From assembly GCF_014653275.1 (NCBI RefSeq), contig NZ_BNAL01000010.1, positions 1 through 64,000 of the forward strand: a stretch of DNA of 64,000 bases, given 5' to 3'. The translations under genes and the position numbers were made by a program. Source of the stretch: Deinococcus piscis. GTDB lineage: Bacteria; Deinococcota; Deinococci; Deinococcales; Deinococcaceae. Numbering within the stretch: the stretch's first letter is position 1; each line of letters begins with the position of its first letter. Shown here piece by piece: positions 51,690-60,311 of the stretch. The notes under the pieces are model-generated. The model had not been told where the DNA came from. It searched no databases and worked only from the letters and a program-made list of their open reading frames with translations.

Positions 51690-54523
51690 GGCTGCCTCCA
51701 TTCCAGTTGCGGGTCAGTGACGGCACTGCGGGGTTCGCCGCTGTAGCTAAAGCTGTAGCTGACTTGGCGTTCGCCGGCGGGCAGGGTGCCTTCAAATCCG
51801 GGGGTTCCGCTGAGCAGTTGAGCGCCAGCAGGCAGGGGGTCATTCAGCCGCAGTCCTTGCAGGGGACGGTCCGCACTGAGGGTCAAGGTCACGCTGTAGC
51901 CTTCTGCCGTGCGCGCTACCGTCTTGTGGACTGTCAGCGGACCTGCATTCAGGGTGGTGCGGCGAATCACATCAATTTCGCCGCCCAGCGGAGCCAGCGG
52001 GAAATCCGCGCTGGTCAGCCCGCGCACATGCACCGTCTGGGTGCCGTTCAGGCCGCCCTCTTGAGGCATGGTCAGCGGCAGATAGGGCGTGGTGCCAGGG
52101 TCCAGGCGCACGGCGTGGGTGCCCAGCGGCACATTGAGGAACGAGTAGCGCCCCTGCTGGTCGGTGAGCGCAATTCGGCCACCGGCCAGCACCACGCGGG
52201 CGCGGTTGAGCGGGGTGTCTACCCCTTTGTCATAGGTACCGCTGCGGTTGCGGTCCACATAGACCTGGCCTATCAGCTCACCTACGGGCCGGAACTGCTG
52301 CAAGTTCAGGGTGATTTCGGCTTCGGAAAAGTCCTCTGCGATATCGGTGGCTCCACCCGGGCCGGTGCCGGTCACCAACACGAAGTTGCGCAGACTGGGC
52401 TGCTGGGCCGCTCCTGCTTCTACGCGCATATCGTAGGTCAGCGTGGCACTCTGCCCAGCTTTGAGTGTGGGGAGGGTCCACTGCATGACTTCGCTCACCT
52501 CGTCACCGGCCTGGTGATTGCCCAGGGGGCAGTCCAGCACGCGGGTTCCAATGACGGGGTCAGCCAGTGGTGCAGCGCCCTGCGGCCCGTAGCTGATGGT
52601 GCTGCTGCCGGGAATGTAATCCAGCGAGGCTGGGTCTGCCAGCACATCCACCACCCGTACCGGCGTCAGGTCCGCGACGGGTGACGGGTTAGTGATGGTC
52701 AGGGTAAAGGTCACGCGGTCCCCCACGTTCGCCTGCTGGGCACTGGCCTGCTTGACCACCCGAATCTGAATCGGCAGGTGGACGGTGGCCGGTTCGCTGG
52801 TCACGGGCGGCACACCATCTACTGGCGGCAGTTCGGTGGACACCAGATTAAAGGTGTTGGCAACGCTCTCCCCCATCTGGCCCCGGTCCGTGACGCGCAC
52901 GGTCAGCTCTACAGTGCGGCTTTCGCCCGGCGCGAGACTGGCAAAATCCCAGTGAACCACCTGCGCACCGGGTTCGCCGGTCACCTGACCACCCGGCTGC
53001 GAGGACACGTAATCCACTGCCACCGGCAGCGGATCGCTGATGCGGACATCGTGGAGTTCGGCACCATAGGTGTTCGTCACACGCAGCTGATAGGTGACCA
53101 GGTCGCCCACCCGCACGGTACGGTCTTCCTGCGGGTCCACCACCGTCTTGACCAGCTGAGGCAAGGGCCGCAGATAGTCAGTGGTGGCGTTGGTGGTGCC
53201 TCGTTCGCCCGCCACGGTAATCAGGGCGGTGACCGGGCGCTGATCGACAGGGGTGTAGCACACCTGCACATAAGCCTGTTGGCCGGGCTCCAGATATATC
53301 GGCTGGGCCAGCGGCTGCTTGCCAGGGCCATACAGCACGTGTCCAGCCTGGCTTTCGGGGTAGGTCACGGTGACGGTGAACAGGTCCGCAACATCGCCCG
53401 TGTTGCGCAGGTCGTGGTCAAAGCACACTTCCTCGCCAGCCTGAGCAAACGGCTTGGTCTGGGTATCGGCTGGGCTGCCTTCTTCGGCGGTGGCCTGCCC
53501 CACAGGACCGATGGCCACGGCTGGGGTGTAGCGCACGCTCAGCGTCGCATTGGCCGACGACTGGCGGCCACTGGTCTGGGCCGTTGCCACGTTCAGGAAC
53601 TGCTGACCATCCGCCTGCTCCTGGGCACGCATCCGGAAGGTCAGCTCGGCAGCTTCACCAGGAGCCAAGCGGTCCAGGACCAGACGTACACCGCGGACCT
53701 GGGCCGGGGGCGTGGCCTGCCACAGCCCACCATCGAAGTACTCGATGCGGCCAGCCGAGGCACTGGCGCTGCCCGCCACAAACTCCAGGCCACCCGCCAA
53801 TTGCTCGGCCAGCAAGTCGGTCAGCACGACCTCACGTGACTCCTGGTCACTGCTGTTCACAGTCCGCAGCCGCACAGTGGTCTCTTGCCCCGGCAGAATC
53901 AGCTGGGGCTCAAAAGCTTTTTCGACCTGAATCTCAGGCGGCGTACCGATGATCAACGCCGAGATATTGTCAGCGTCCACACTGGCCCCGCCGGGGCAGC
54001 TGGCAACCACGTTGATCAGGGCCGAATCGGCTTCGGTGGTCGTGGCTGTGGCCGTTCGGACCAGCACTGTCACCGAAGCTCCAGCGTCCAGCGTGACCTG
54101 CTGCACCGCTGGCTCACTGGGATCAATCTGGCCGTTGCCGTTCAGGTCCACGTGCGCGGAGAGCTGAATATCCTGTGGGTTGCCCGTCTCTAGCTCTGTA
54201 CGCACTGGGAACGTGCTGGTGGTGTTGCCGCTGTTGGTCAGCGTGTAGGGAAAGAGGACGGTGTCGCCCGGCAAAGCGGTACGTGTCATGGCAGGCGAGG
54301 CAGCGCTGCCGTTGGGCAGCACGCTGACCGCGCAGATTTCCTGCACTGTGGTGACCACGGTGTTGGAGTACGCCAGAGGTGCCGTCTGGCCTTTTGCATC
54401 AACAAACTGAGCGCTGGCTTGGTTGGTGATCTGGGTGCCCGAGGGCGTCAGCTGCGCGAACGCTGGACCGGCGCACAACAGTCCCGATAGCGTCAAAGTA
54501 GATAGAGCAAATAGGCGGGGCAT
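51686..54523 (-). CDS. Exported DUF11/SdrD-B-like surface protein, 945 aa
   Basis: Signal peptide MPRLFALSTLTLSGLLCAGPAFAQ. The mature N-terminus (LTPSGTQITNQASAQF, YSNTVVTTV) is paralogous to the 672-residue protein encoded upstream. An EF-hand-like loop, DLNGNGQIDPSE, lies at 126-137. Several DUF11 domains follow (QLRVTNTYGAELHDVRISDPLPVAVDYVSS). Near residue 755 an SdrD-B/Cna-B-like domain appears (GQVYVDRNRSGTYDKGVDTPL, LTDQQGRYSFLNVPLGTHAV). AGGAGG precedes ATG 54523. The stop overlaps the giant barrel-protein start, so equal production is likely. Confidence 0.85.
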   Translation of the reverse strand: MPRLFALSTLTLSGLLCAGPAFAQLTPSGTQITNQASAQFVDAKGQTAPLAYSNTVVTTVQEICAVSVLPNGSAASPAMTRTALPGDTVLFPYTLTNSGNTTSTFPVRTELETGNPQDIQLSAHVDLNGNGQIDPSEPAVQQVTLDAGASVTVLVRTATATTTEADSALINVVASCPGGASVDADNISALIIGTPPEIQVEKAFEPQLILPGQETTVRLRTVNSSDQESREVVLTDLLAEQLAGGLEFVAGSASASAGRIEYFDGGLWQATPPAQVRGVRLVLDRLAPGEAAELTFRMRAQEQADGQQFLNVATAQTSGRQSSANATLSVRYTPAVAIGPVGQATAEEGSPADTQTKPFAQAGEEVCFDHDLRNTGDVADLFTVTVTYPESQAGHVLYGPGKQPLAQPIYLEPGQQAYVQVCYTPVDQRPVTALITVAGERGTTNATTDYLRPLPQLVKTVVDPQEDRTVRVGDLVTYQLRVTNTYGAELHDVRISDPLPVAVDYVSSQPGGQVTGEPGAQVVHWDFASLAPGESRTVELTVRVTDRGQMGESVANTFNLVSTELPPVDGVPPVTSEPATVHLPIQIRVVKQASAQQANVGDRVTFTLTITNPSPVADLTPVRVVDVLADPASLDYIPGSSTISYGPQGAAPLADPVIGTRVLDCPLGNHQAGDEVSEVMQWTLPTLKAGQSATLTYDMRVEAGAAQQPSLRNFVLVTGTGPGGATDIAEDFSEAEITLNLQQFRPVGELIGQVYVDRNRSGTYDKGVDTPLNRARVVLAGGRIALTDQQGRYSFLNVPLGTHAVRLDPGTTPYLPLTMPQEGGLNGTQTVHVRGLTSADFPLAPLGGEIDVIRRTTLNAGPLTVHKTVARTAEGYSVTLTLSADRPLQGLRLNDPLPAGAQLLSGTPGFEGTLPAGERQVSYSFSYSGEPRSAVTDPQLEWRQP

Positions 54524-54593
54524 AGTTCCTCCTGTAGAAGTGGGGGGTAAGGTCAAGACAAAAAGTAAAGTTCTGATGTTGAGCGGTTCTGTG

Positions 54594-54623
54594 TTATGAA
54601 TATCTGGGTTACGAATGCCTGGG
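54594..54623. repeat. Two imperfect 15-bp tandem repeats
   Basis: TTATGAATATCTGGG and TTACGAATGCCTGGG lie back to back in the gap upstream of the 945-residue gene. They differ at three positions. A regulatory site is possible; nothing else is clear in 54524-54666. Confidence 0.45.
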
Positions 54624-54666
54624 TTGAGCCATCATGCAAGGCGACTCAAAGGCATGATCTTGGATA

Positions 54667-54702
54667 AAGTGCGCCCCGCCCATATGCTGGCTGGGCGCAC
54701 TT
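54667..54702. terminator. Terminator after the 672-residue surface protein gene
   Basis: AAGTGCGCCC pairs with GGGCGCACTT (10 bp) around a 16-nt loop, starting 14 nt past the stop. The minus-strand tail is TATCC, a weak T run; the plus-strand tail is TTT. Confidence 0.7.
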
Positions 54703-54716
54703 TTTGAGGCCGCGCC

Positions 54717-56735
54717 TTAGTTCACGCGGACGGTGAAGTTGACCTGGAAGGTGCTGCCGGCAGCCAGGGTGCGGTCAGCCGGAGCCACACAGACCTCGCC
54801 GCCCTTGGCCGTGGGGGTTCCAGCCGCCAGGGTGGTGGGAGCAGTGCTGCTCCAGGTGGCACCGCCGTCGGTGCTGTACACGCCGCCGCCGCTCACGCTG
54901 ACGAAGGTGGTGTTCATAGGCACGGTGTCACACACGAAGAAATTGGTGACAGGGGCGTTGAAGTTGTTCTTGGCCACGATGGCGTAGTTCAGGTTCTCGC
55001 CGGGCAGGGCCGAGTTGCTGGTGGTGTAGCCCGCAGGAGCGGTGATGCCATTGGAGGACGTCTCACCATTGCCACCCTGAACAAACTTGGCCAGGGCCAC
55101 GTTGCTGTCAGTTACCTGCACAGTCACAGTGTTGGTGGTGTCGGTGGCGGTCAGACCGCTGCCGGTGGTCACGGTTTGGGTGACAGGAGGCGTGGTGCCG
55201 GAGACCGCGTTGGCCGGAACCTGCACGGTGGCCACGAAGCAGCCCTGGGCACCAGGTTCCAGCGTCAGGGTGCTGCCCGTACCGTCGGCCACGCCGTCAC
55301 AGTTGGTGTCGGGGGCGTAGGTCACAGGCACTTCCACCGTACCGCCGCCTACCACAGGGAAAGTCACCGTCGTGGGCTGAATGGTGTAGGTGTCGGTTGC
55401 GCCGCCGGTGTTGACCACCTGCATGGGGAAGGTCACGGTCTGACCAGGCTGAGCTGCCGGGTTGGGGTTGTAGGGCGCGTCGGGGTTCGTGCTGGTGGGG
55501 ATGTTGTCACCGAACAGCAGGCCCGGATCACGGATGATGTTGGTGGTGGTGTCGGTCCGGTCAGGGTTGTTGGTGCTGACCACCGTCAGGGTGGTGGTCT
55601 GGGTGTCCGAGACGTTGGGGGTGGTGTCGGTGAAGGGAATGGTGTTCTGGAACGAAGCGCTGTCGCCGGGGCGCAGGCCACCAATCACCAGGTTGCCGCC
55701 GACCAGGGTGTAGGTCACGTCGTAGGGCGCGCTGCCATCCGCTGGAGTGATGCTCACCGTGGTGGGGCTGGTGGTCACCGGGGTACCGTCGGGAGTCAGG
55801 AAAACGGTGCCAGGCGTGCTGGAAGACACGGTATAGGTGTCGGTGGCATCACCGTTGTTCTGAACCGTGTTGGTGAAGGTCACTGCCGTCACACCGGCAT
55901 TCACGTTCGCCTGCTGCGAGTCACTGGCGGTGGGGGTGATGGTGTTGCCTGCAGCGTCCGTGTAAGGAGGGGTCACGGGGCCACCGTTGCCGTCGGCGTC
56001 GTTACGGGGGCCGATCAGCGCGCCGGAGTCCTGCACGGTCACCTGGTTGTACTGGAAGAACAGGTCAGTGGCCGTTTCGGTCTTCTGAACGTTGGCCGTG
56101 CCGTTGTATTCCTGGCCGGTACCGACGGGAGTGGCTCCCACGACAGCGTCAGGTGCAGCGGTGGGGTTCACGGTGTACACCATGAAGAAGTTGACTTCGC
56201 CGGTGTTGTTTTCTACAGCAGGGGTGGTGGTGTCATCGCCGTTGGGAGCCACCGTCACGCTGGTGATGGGGGTCGCGGCAGCGATTTCTTCGGCAGACAG
56301 GCTGCCGTCGTTGTTGGTATCCGCCGACTCAGGGTAGAAGGTCACGCCAGACACATCGCCGGTCACTTCATTGCCCAGAGAAATGGTCTGGGTGGTGTTA
56401 CCGTTGTTGACAGCCACGTATTCAAAGGACACGGTGGTGCCGGGAAGCACAGCACGCTGGTAGTCGGCAGGTGCGCCGCCAGGGGTGTTGGTCGTGACAC
56501 TGTCGCCGCCGCCCACGTAGGTCAGGTCAAAGCCAGCGCGGGGCAGCACAGTGGTGGTCACCGTGTTGGACTGCGTAGAAGTCGTGGCATTGGTCGCTGG
56601 GTTGGTGTAGCTGGCAGTCGCAGTGTTGGAAATGGTGGTGCCAGCAGTGGTGGTGGGGGCAGCAGCCAGGGACTGTGCCGAAGCGGCTCCCAGGGTTAGT
56701 GCGGCCAGAAGGGCCAGGGTTTTGTTGGTCTGCAT
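54717..56735 (-). CDS. Exported DUF11-type surface protein, 672 aa
   Basis: Signal peptide MQTNKTLALLAALTLGAASA. The mature chain is Thr/Asn/Val-rich and poor in Lys and Arg, typical of extracellular structural proteins. It has an N-terminal module (AGTTISNTATASYTNPAT, TQSNTVTTTV), an EF-hand loop DTNNDGSLSAEE at 139-150, and repeated DUF11-like domains, the last ending in FQVNFTVRVN at the stop. A second Asp-rich loop is DTNCDGVADG. AAGGAG precedes ATG 56735. Translation upstream of this ATG is open but runs through a leader with an inverted repeat. Highly expressed envelope component is plausible. Confidence 0.86.
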   Translation of the reverse strand: MQTNKTLALLAALTLGAASAQSLAAAPTTTAGTTISNTATASYTNPATNATTSTQSNTVTTTVLPRAGFDLTYVGGGDSVTTNTPGGAPADYQRAVLPGTTVSFEYVAVNNGNTTQTISLGNEVTGDVSGVTFYPESADTNNDGSLSAEEIAAATPITSVTVAPNGDDTTTPAVENNTGEVNFFMVYTVNPTAAPDAVVGATPVGTGQEYNGTANVQKTETATDLFFQYNQVTVQDSGALIGPRNDADGNGGPVTPPYTDAAGNTITPTASDSQQANVNAGVTAVTFTNTVQNNGDATDTYTVSSSTPGTVFLTPDGTPVTTSPTTVSITPADGSAPYDVTYTLVGGNLVIGGLRPGDSASFQNTIPFTDTTPNVSDTQTTTLTVVSTNNPDRTDTTTNIIRDPGLLFGDNIPTSTNPDAPYNPNPAAQPGQTVTFPMQVVNTGGATDTYTIQPTTVTFPVVGGGTVEVPVTYAPDTNCDGVADGTGSTLTLEPGAQGCFVATVQVPANAVSGTTPPVTQTVTTGSGLTATDTTNTVTVQVTDSNVALAKFVQGGNGETSSNGITAPAGYTTSNSALPGENLNYAIVAKNNFNAPVTNFFVCDTVPMNTTFVSVSGGGVYSTDGGATWSSTAPTTLAAGTPTAKGGEVCVAPADRTLAAGSTFQVNFTVRVN

Positions 56736-56809
56736 AATTTCTTCTCCTTGGGATACTGAATCCCGAACATAAGGGCGGTCACTTAGGTCAAGTCGCTCGC
56801 TCCCCCACG

Positions 56810-56854
56810 AGACCACTCGGTCTAAGACGAGGCTCACCTTAGTTCGAGTGGTCT
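56810..56854. promoter_or_regulatory. Inverted repeat in the leader of the 672-residue surface gene
   Basis: AGACCACTCG at 56810-56819 is perfectly complementary to 56845-56854, and CTAAG/CTTAG add an inner stem. It lies 75 nt upstream of the start codon. Either an operator or an mRNA-stabilising hairpin. In the remaining gap up to 57105 I see no decisive promoter. Confidence 0.5.
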
Positions 56855-57105
56855 TACGTTCCACTTACCTCCACGGCCTGGAAAGCGGTTCCAGTTCATG
56901 AGCTTGCCTTGCTGCTCTTCACACCCTGGCCAGCGCCAAACTGCCCACCAGCAAGGCTTTTTATGTCTTTTCGCCGTCAAGAGTGAGGAGCCCGGCAGTT
57001 CATACTTGGTTTTGGTTCCTTCCAGCTTAACCGTCAGAAGAACGGAAGAGACGCTGCCCGAGCCCCTCTCCCCCGTTCAGCGAAGATGCGGACCATCAAA
57101 GCAAA

Positions 57106-57128
57106 CGCCCCCAGCCAGGCCGGGGGCG
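57106..57128 (-). terminator. Terminator of carA
   Basis: On the minus strand CGCCCCC pairs with GGGGGCG across a nine-base loop and is followed by TTTGCTTT, 45 nt after the carA stop. Confidence 0.8.
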
Positions 57129-57173
57129 ATGTTGGGACAGCAGATGACTTGGCTCAGGCCAATGGACAAGGGC

Positions 57174-58364
57174 TCAGAGGCCCAGGTCGCCGGTGCGGCT
57201 GCGCTCGACAGGGAGGCCGCTGGCACCATCAAAAGCATCTATTTCCTCAATGAAACGGTCAAAGAGGTAGCGGCTGTCGTGCGGCCCAGGAGCTGACTCG
57301 GGGTGGTACTGCACGCTGAACACCGGGTAGCGGGTATGCGCCATGCCTTCGAGCGTCTGGTCATTGAGGTTGATGTGGGTCGGCACAAACTGACCGGCGG
57401 GAATAGAGTCAATATCCACCGCATAGCCGTGATTCTGGCTGGTGATTTCTACATTGCCGGTCAGCAGGTTCTTCACCGGCTGGTTGCCGCCCCGGTGACC
57501 GAATTTCATCTTGAAGGTCTGGCCGCCTGCGCCCAGTGCCAGAATCTGGTGGCCCAGGCAGATGCCAAACGTAGGCAGCAGGCCCATCATTTCCCAGGCG
57601 GTGCGGTGGGCGTAGGTGAGCGCGGCAGGGTCGCCAGGTCCATTGCTCAGAAACAGTCCGTGCGGCCCCAGCTCCATAATCTCGGCGGCGCTGGTGTGAG
57701 CAGGCACCACAATCGGCTCAATGCCTACTTCAGCCAGGCGCTTGATGATGGTGTGCTTGATGCCGAAATCCACCAGCACCACGCGCTTGCCTTCGCGCAG
57801 GGTGGGATAGGCATAGGGCAGCTCGGTGGTCACCTCGGCGGCCATGTCCAGGCCATCGCGGTCACGGTGGTCGCGGGCGCGGGCCACCAACGCCGCTTCT
57901 TCTTCGGGCGAGAACTCGCCGTAAGGGTCTGTGGGATGGGTGAACGAGCGGTGGGCAATGACGCCTTTGACCACGCCCCCGGAGCGCAGGCGGCGGACCA
58001 GGGCGCGGGTATCAATCCCCTGAATACTGACCACACCGTAGCGCTGCATGAATTCTTCCAGGCCCTGCTCGGCGCGGTGGCTGGAATAGTCGTGCGAGAA
58101 TTCACGGCCAATAAAACCGCGCACAAAGGGCCGGTTGGATTCCATGTCGTAGATCGCCACGCCATAGTTGCCGACATGCGGATAGGTCATGGTGACGATC
58201 TGGCCCGCGTAGCTGGGGTCGGTCAGGATTTCTTGGTAGCCGGTCATGGACGTGTTGAAGACCACTTCGCCCACTGTCTCGCCCCGGTGTCCGAAAGCGT
58301 AGCCCCGGTACACGGTGCCGTCGGCCAGGGCCAGCAGGGCGCGTTCTTTTCTGATCATGCTCAT
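57174..58364 (-). CDS. carA: Carbamoyl-phosphate synthase small subunit
   Basis: This 396-residue glutaminase subunit supplies ammonia to CarB for arginine and pyrimidine synthesis. The N-terminal domain shows [30 protein letters not shown] and RGFIGREFS. The class I glutamine amidotransferase domain has the nucleophile Cys269 in FGICLGHQ and the His354/Glu356 pair in VQYHPE. GGAGG lies 5 nt before ATG 58364. carB is not adjacent in this window. Confidence 0.96.
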   Translation of the reverse strand: MSMIRKERALLALADGTVYRGYAFGHRGETVGEVVFNTSMTGYQEILTDPSYAGQIVTMTYPHVGNYGVAIYDMESNRPFVRGFIGREFSHDYSSHRAEQGLEEFMQRYGVVSIQGIDTRALVRRLRSGGVVKGVIAHRSFTHPTDPYGEFSPEEEAALVARARDHRDRDGLDMAAEVTTELPYAYPTLREGKRVVLVDFGIKHTIIKRLAEVGIEPIVVPAHTSAAEIMELGPHGLFLSNGPGDPAALTYAHRTAWEMMGLLPTFGICLGHQILALGAGGQTFKMKFGHRGGNQPVKNLLTGNVEITSQNHGYAVDIDSIPAGQFVPTHINLNDQTLEGMAHTRYPVFSVQYHPESAPGPHDSRYLFDRFIEEIDAFDGASGLPVERSRTGDLGL

Positions 58365-58487
58365 ACGAACCTCCATTCGCGCCTCACTGGACGCAATTCA
58401 TGGTGGAGCCCCGGACGAAGCCCAAAACTCGTTCGCCAGCTTAGCATTCTCGCCCCCGAACACACCGGCCTCCGGGCAGCATTCTGC

Positions 58488-58943
58488 TCATGCTGGAAGG
58501 GTCATGTGCCAAGCCAGGGCCTCTTCCAGCCAGCCGGTGGCCACCGCGTGGCGGACCTGGGGCGTCAGCGGGAGCCGCTGCGCCAGTTCCTGCGGCAGCA
58601 CGCGCCTGTAGCCCTGGTGCGCCCAGAATCCACCTTCATCCGCCGAAAAAAGGAACACGTCCTGGTCTCCACGTGCCCGCAGCAGCGCGTAGGCTTCGGC
58701 CAGCAGCAGGGCCGACCAGCCGCGCCCCCGGTACCCAGCCTGCACCGTAAAAGAACGCAGCAAGCTTGCGCCGCCGCCATGCTCCATGCCCAGAACGGCA
58801 GCGGGGCGGCCATCCACCTCGCCCAGCAGGTAGGTGACCTCGCCCGCCAGCGTGACGGATGAGGTGTACATCTCGGCCTGTTCTAGAAGCGTCAAAATGG
58901 CTGGCAAGTCACCCGAATCGGCGCGGCGGATGGTCAGGGTCAT
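58488..58943 (-). CDS. GNAT-family N-acetyltransferase
   Basis: This 151-residue GNAT protein reads TLTIRRADSGDLPAILTLLEQA at the N-terminus, TYLLGEVDGRPAAVLGMEHGG, and motif A LLRSFTVQAGYRGRGWSALLL, then FWAHQGYRRV. The order resembles the ArsN2-type group, but substrate is unknown. ATG 58943 is chosen. GATACT lies 7 nt upstream, and the longer frame would run through the neighbouring terminator. Confidence 0.87.
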   Translation of the reverse strand: MTLTIRRADSGDLPAILTLLEQAEMYTSSVTLAGEVTYLLGEVDGRPAAVLGMEHGGGASLLRSFTVQAGYRGRGWSALLLAEAYALLRARGDQDVFLFSADEGGFWAHQGYRRVLPQELAQRLPLTPQVRHAVATGWLEEALAWHMTLPA

Positions 58944-58988
58944 GTGGGGCAGTATCCCGGAGAGGAGCGCAGCAGGGCAACAAAAAAA

Positions 58989-59004
58989 CCAGCCCGTAGG
59001 CTGG
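58989..59004 (-). terminator. Terminator of the small barrel-like protein gene
   Basis: Minus strand CCAGCC-TACG-GGCTGG followed by seven T (58982-58988). It starts 18 nt after the stop codon of the 145-residue gene. Confidence 0.9.
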
Positions 59005-59021
59005 CTCTGGTCAAACAAGGC

Positions 59022-59459
59022 TTAGTTCAGGCGGAAGTTGAGGCCCACGCGGCCATGCAGGGCCACATTGGTCGCGCCGCTGTTCAGGGTCACTTTGGGG
59101 CCCACTTCAGCGAACACGCGGGCGTTCTGGTTCACCACGAAGTCGGTGCCCACGAAAGCGCGGGGAGCCACAGACACACCACCGGCGAAGCCTACGCCTA
59201 CACCAGCGCCGTAGTAAGGAACGAAGCCATTGCCTACAGGGTTACGGTCCACGCGGTTCAGGTAATCCACACCCGCACCGATGCCGCCGTTCTCAAAGCC
59301 CACACCCACGCGGTAAGCGCTGTCGGCATCAATGTCAGTCTGATAGTGCACGCCTACACCCAGGCCGGTGCCGGTGTGAACGCCGCCATAGGTGGCAGCG
59401 GAAGCGTTGGTGGCAAAAGCGCCACCCAGGATAGTCAGAGCAATCAGAGTCTTCTTCAT
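59022..59459 (-). CDS. Small exported barrel-like protein, 145 aa
   Basis: Signal peptide MKKTLIALTILGGAFATNASA. The mature chain is Gly/Val/Asn-rich with alternating short strands (GLGVGVHYQTDID, YRVGVGFENGGIGAGVDYL, YYGAGVGVGFAGG, NVALHGRVGLNFRLN), the pattern of a small eight-stranded outer-membrane barrel. No named family. A TAGGAT box 7 nt before ATG 59459 supports leaderless translation, and a strong terminator follows, so it is monocistronic. Confidence 0.85.
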   Translation of the reverse strand: MKKTLIALTILGGAFATNASAATYGGVHTGTGLGVGVHYQTDIDADSAYRVGVGFENGGIGAGVDYLNRVDRNPVGNGFVPYYGAGVGVGFAGGVSVAPRAFVGTDFVVNQNARVFAEVGPKVTLNSGATNVALHGRVGLNFRLN

Positions 59460-59606
59460 GCCTGGCATCCTAACCCACAAACCTGATGGGGAAATTTACA
59501 CAGCCCCCGCTCAGCCTTCAGGCGGGCTTTAGAGAAGTTCGGGGCAGACAGCCGTCAGGATTGTGTCTACCGGTGCCGCACAGAGGCAAGCGCTATGCTG
59601 CCCGCC

Positions 59607-60311
59607 ATGAGCATGACGAACAAGGAATTGCAGGCGCTCGTCGCCAAAGCGCGTGGTGGACGGGTGGTCCGCACGGGCTTTGTAGACGGCGGTAGCCTGG
59701 ACCGGCGGCTGTTGGACGACCCTGAACTCGGCTACCGCCTGGCCGGGGGCTTTCCTGACGCCCGACTGGTGATGCTGACCCTGTACCCGGCGCACATTCC
59801 CGAAGTCGAAAGTGGAGTGCATGTGCTGAGCATCACTCCGCTGGGGGGCGTGCCCTGGGATGAGCAGGACCTGCGCGTGCAACTGGGCCGCCTGGACCTG
59901 GGCGAAGAGGCACTGGGCGACATTCGCGAAGTGCGCGGCAGCTTTCAGGTGGCAGCAAGCAGCAAGGCCGCCTCTGTCCTGCTGGCCCTGAGCGATCTGG
60001 GTGGCCGCGAGGTGACCGTAGAAGAGGTCGGAGAGACAGCGGGCAAGGGCAGCAAGCTGCGCGAAGTGGTGGTGCCCTCTATGCGTGCCGACGTGGTGGG
60101 TGCCAAAGGCTTTGGGGTCAGCCGGGCCTACTTTCAGCAGGGCATCAGCGGCGGCAAGGTGCGGCTCAACGGCCAGCCAGTGCGTGCCGGGAGCGAGGTG
60201 CGCGAGGGCGACAGCCTCAGTGCCGAGGGCCTGGGCCGGATTGATTTCCGGCGGGTGCTGAACGAAACCCGGCGCGGCAACTACAAGGTGGAGTTGGAAG
60301 TCCACCGCTGA
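59607..60311 (+). CDS. S4-domain RNA-binding protein, YlmH-like
   Basis: This 234-residue protein has an N-terminal part resembling the YlmH region (GFVDGGSLDRRLLD, ARLVMLTLYPAHIP, ITPLGG). The C-terminal S4 domain is VVPSMRADVVGAKGFGVSRAYFQQGISGGKVRLNGQPVRAG. YlmH proteins act in ribosome quality control or cell division in Gram-positives. TATGCT (59594-59599) is 7 nt upstream of ATG 59607. The stop overlaps the next start by one base (TGATG). Confidence 0.9.
   Translation: MSMTNKELQALVAKARGGRVVRTGFVDGGSLDRRLLDDPELGYRLAGGFPDARLVMLTLYPAHIPEVESGVHVLSITPLGGVPWDEQDLRVQLGRLDLGEEALGDIREVRGSFQVAASSKAASVLLALSDLGGREVTVEEVGETAGKGSKLREVVVPSMRADVVGAKGFGVSRAYFQQGISGGKVRLNGQPVRAGSEVREGDSLSAEGLGRIDFRRVLNETRRGNYKVELEVHR

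Noticed and set aside
47124..51746. Long plus-strand open frames opposite the giant surface protein gene
   Set aside because: Low-complexity Gln/His/Gly-rich translations with no start signals; the minus strand has signal peptides and domains.
55000..56700. Low-complexity Thr/Val-rich stretches of the 672-residue protein as possible CRISPR or tandem DNA repeats
   Set aside because: No regular unit length or identical direct repeats; it is amino-acid composition bias of a DUF11 protein.
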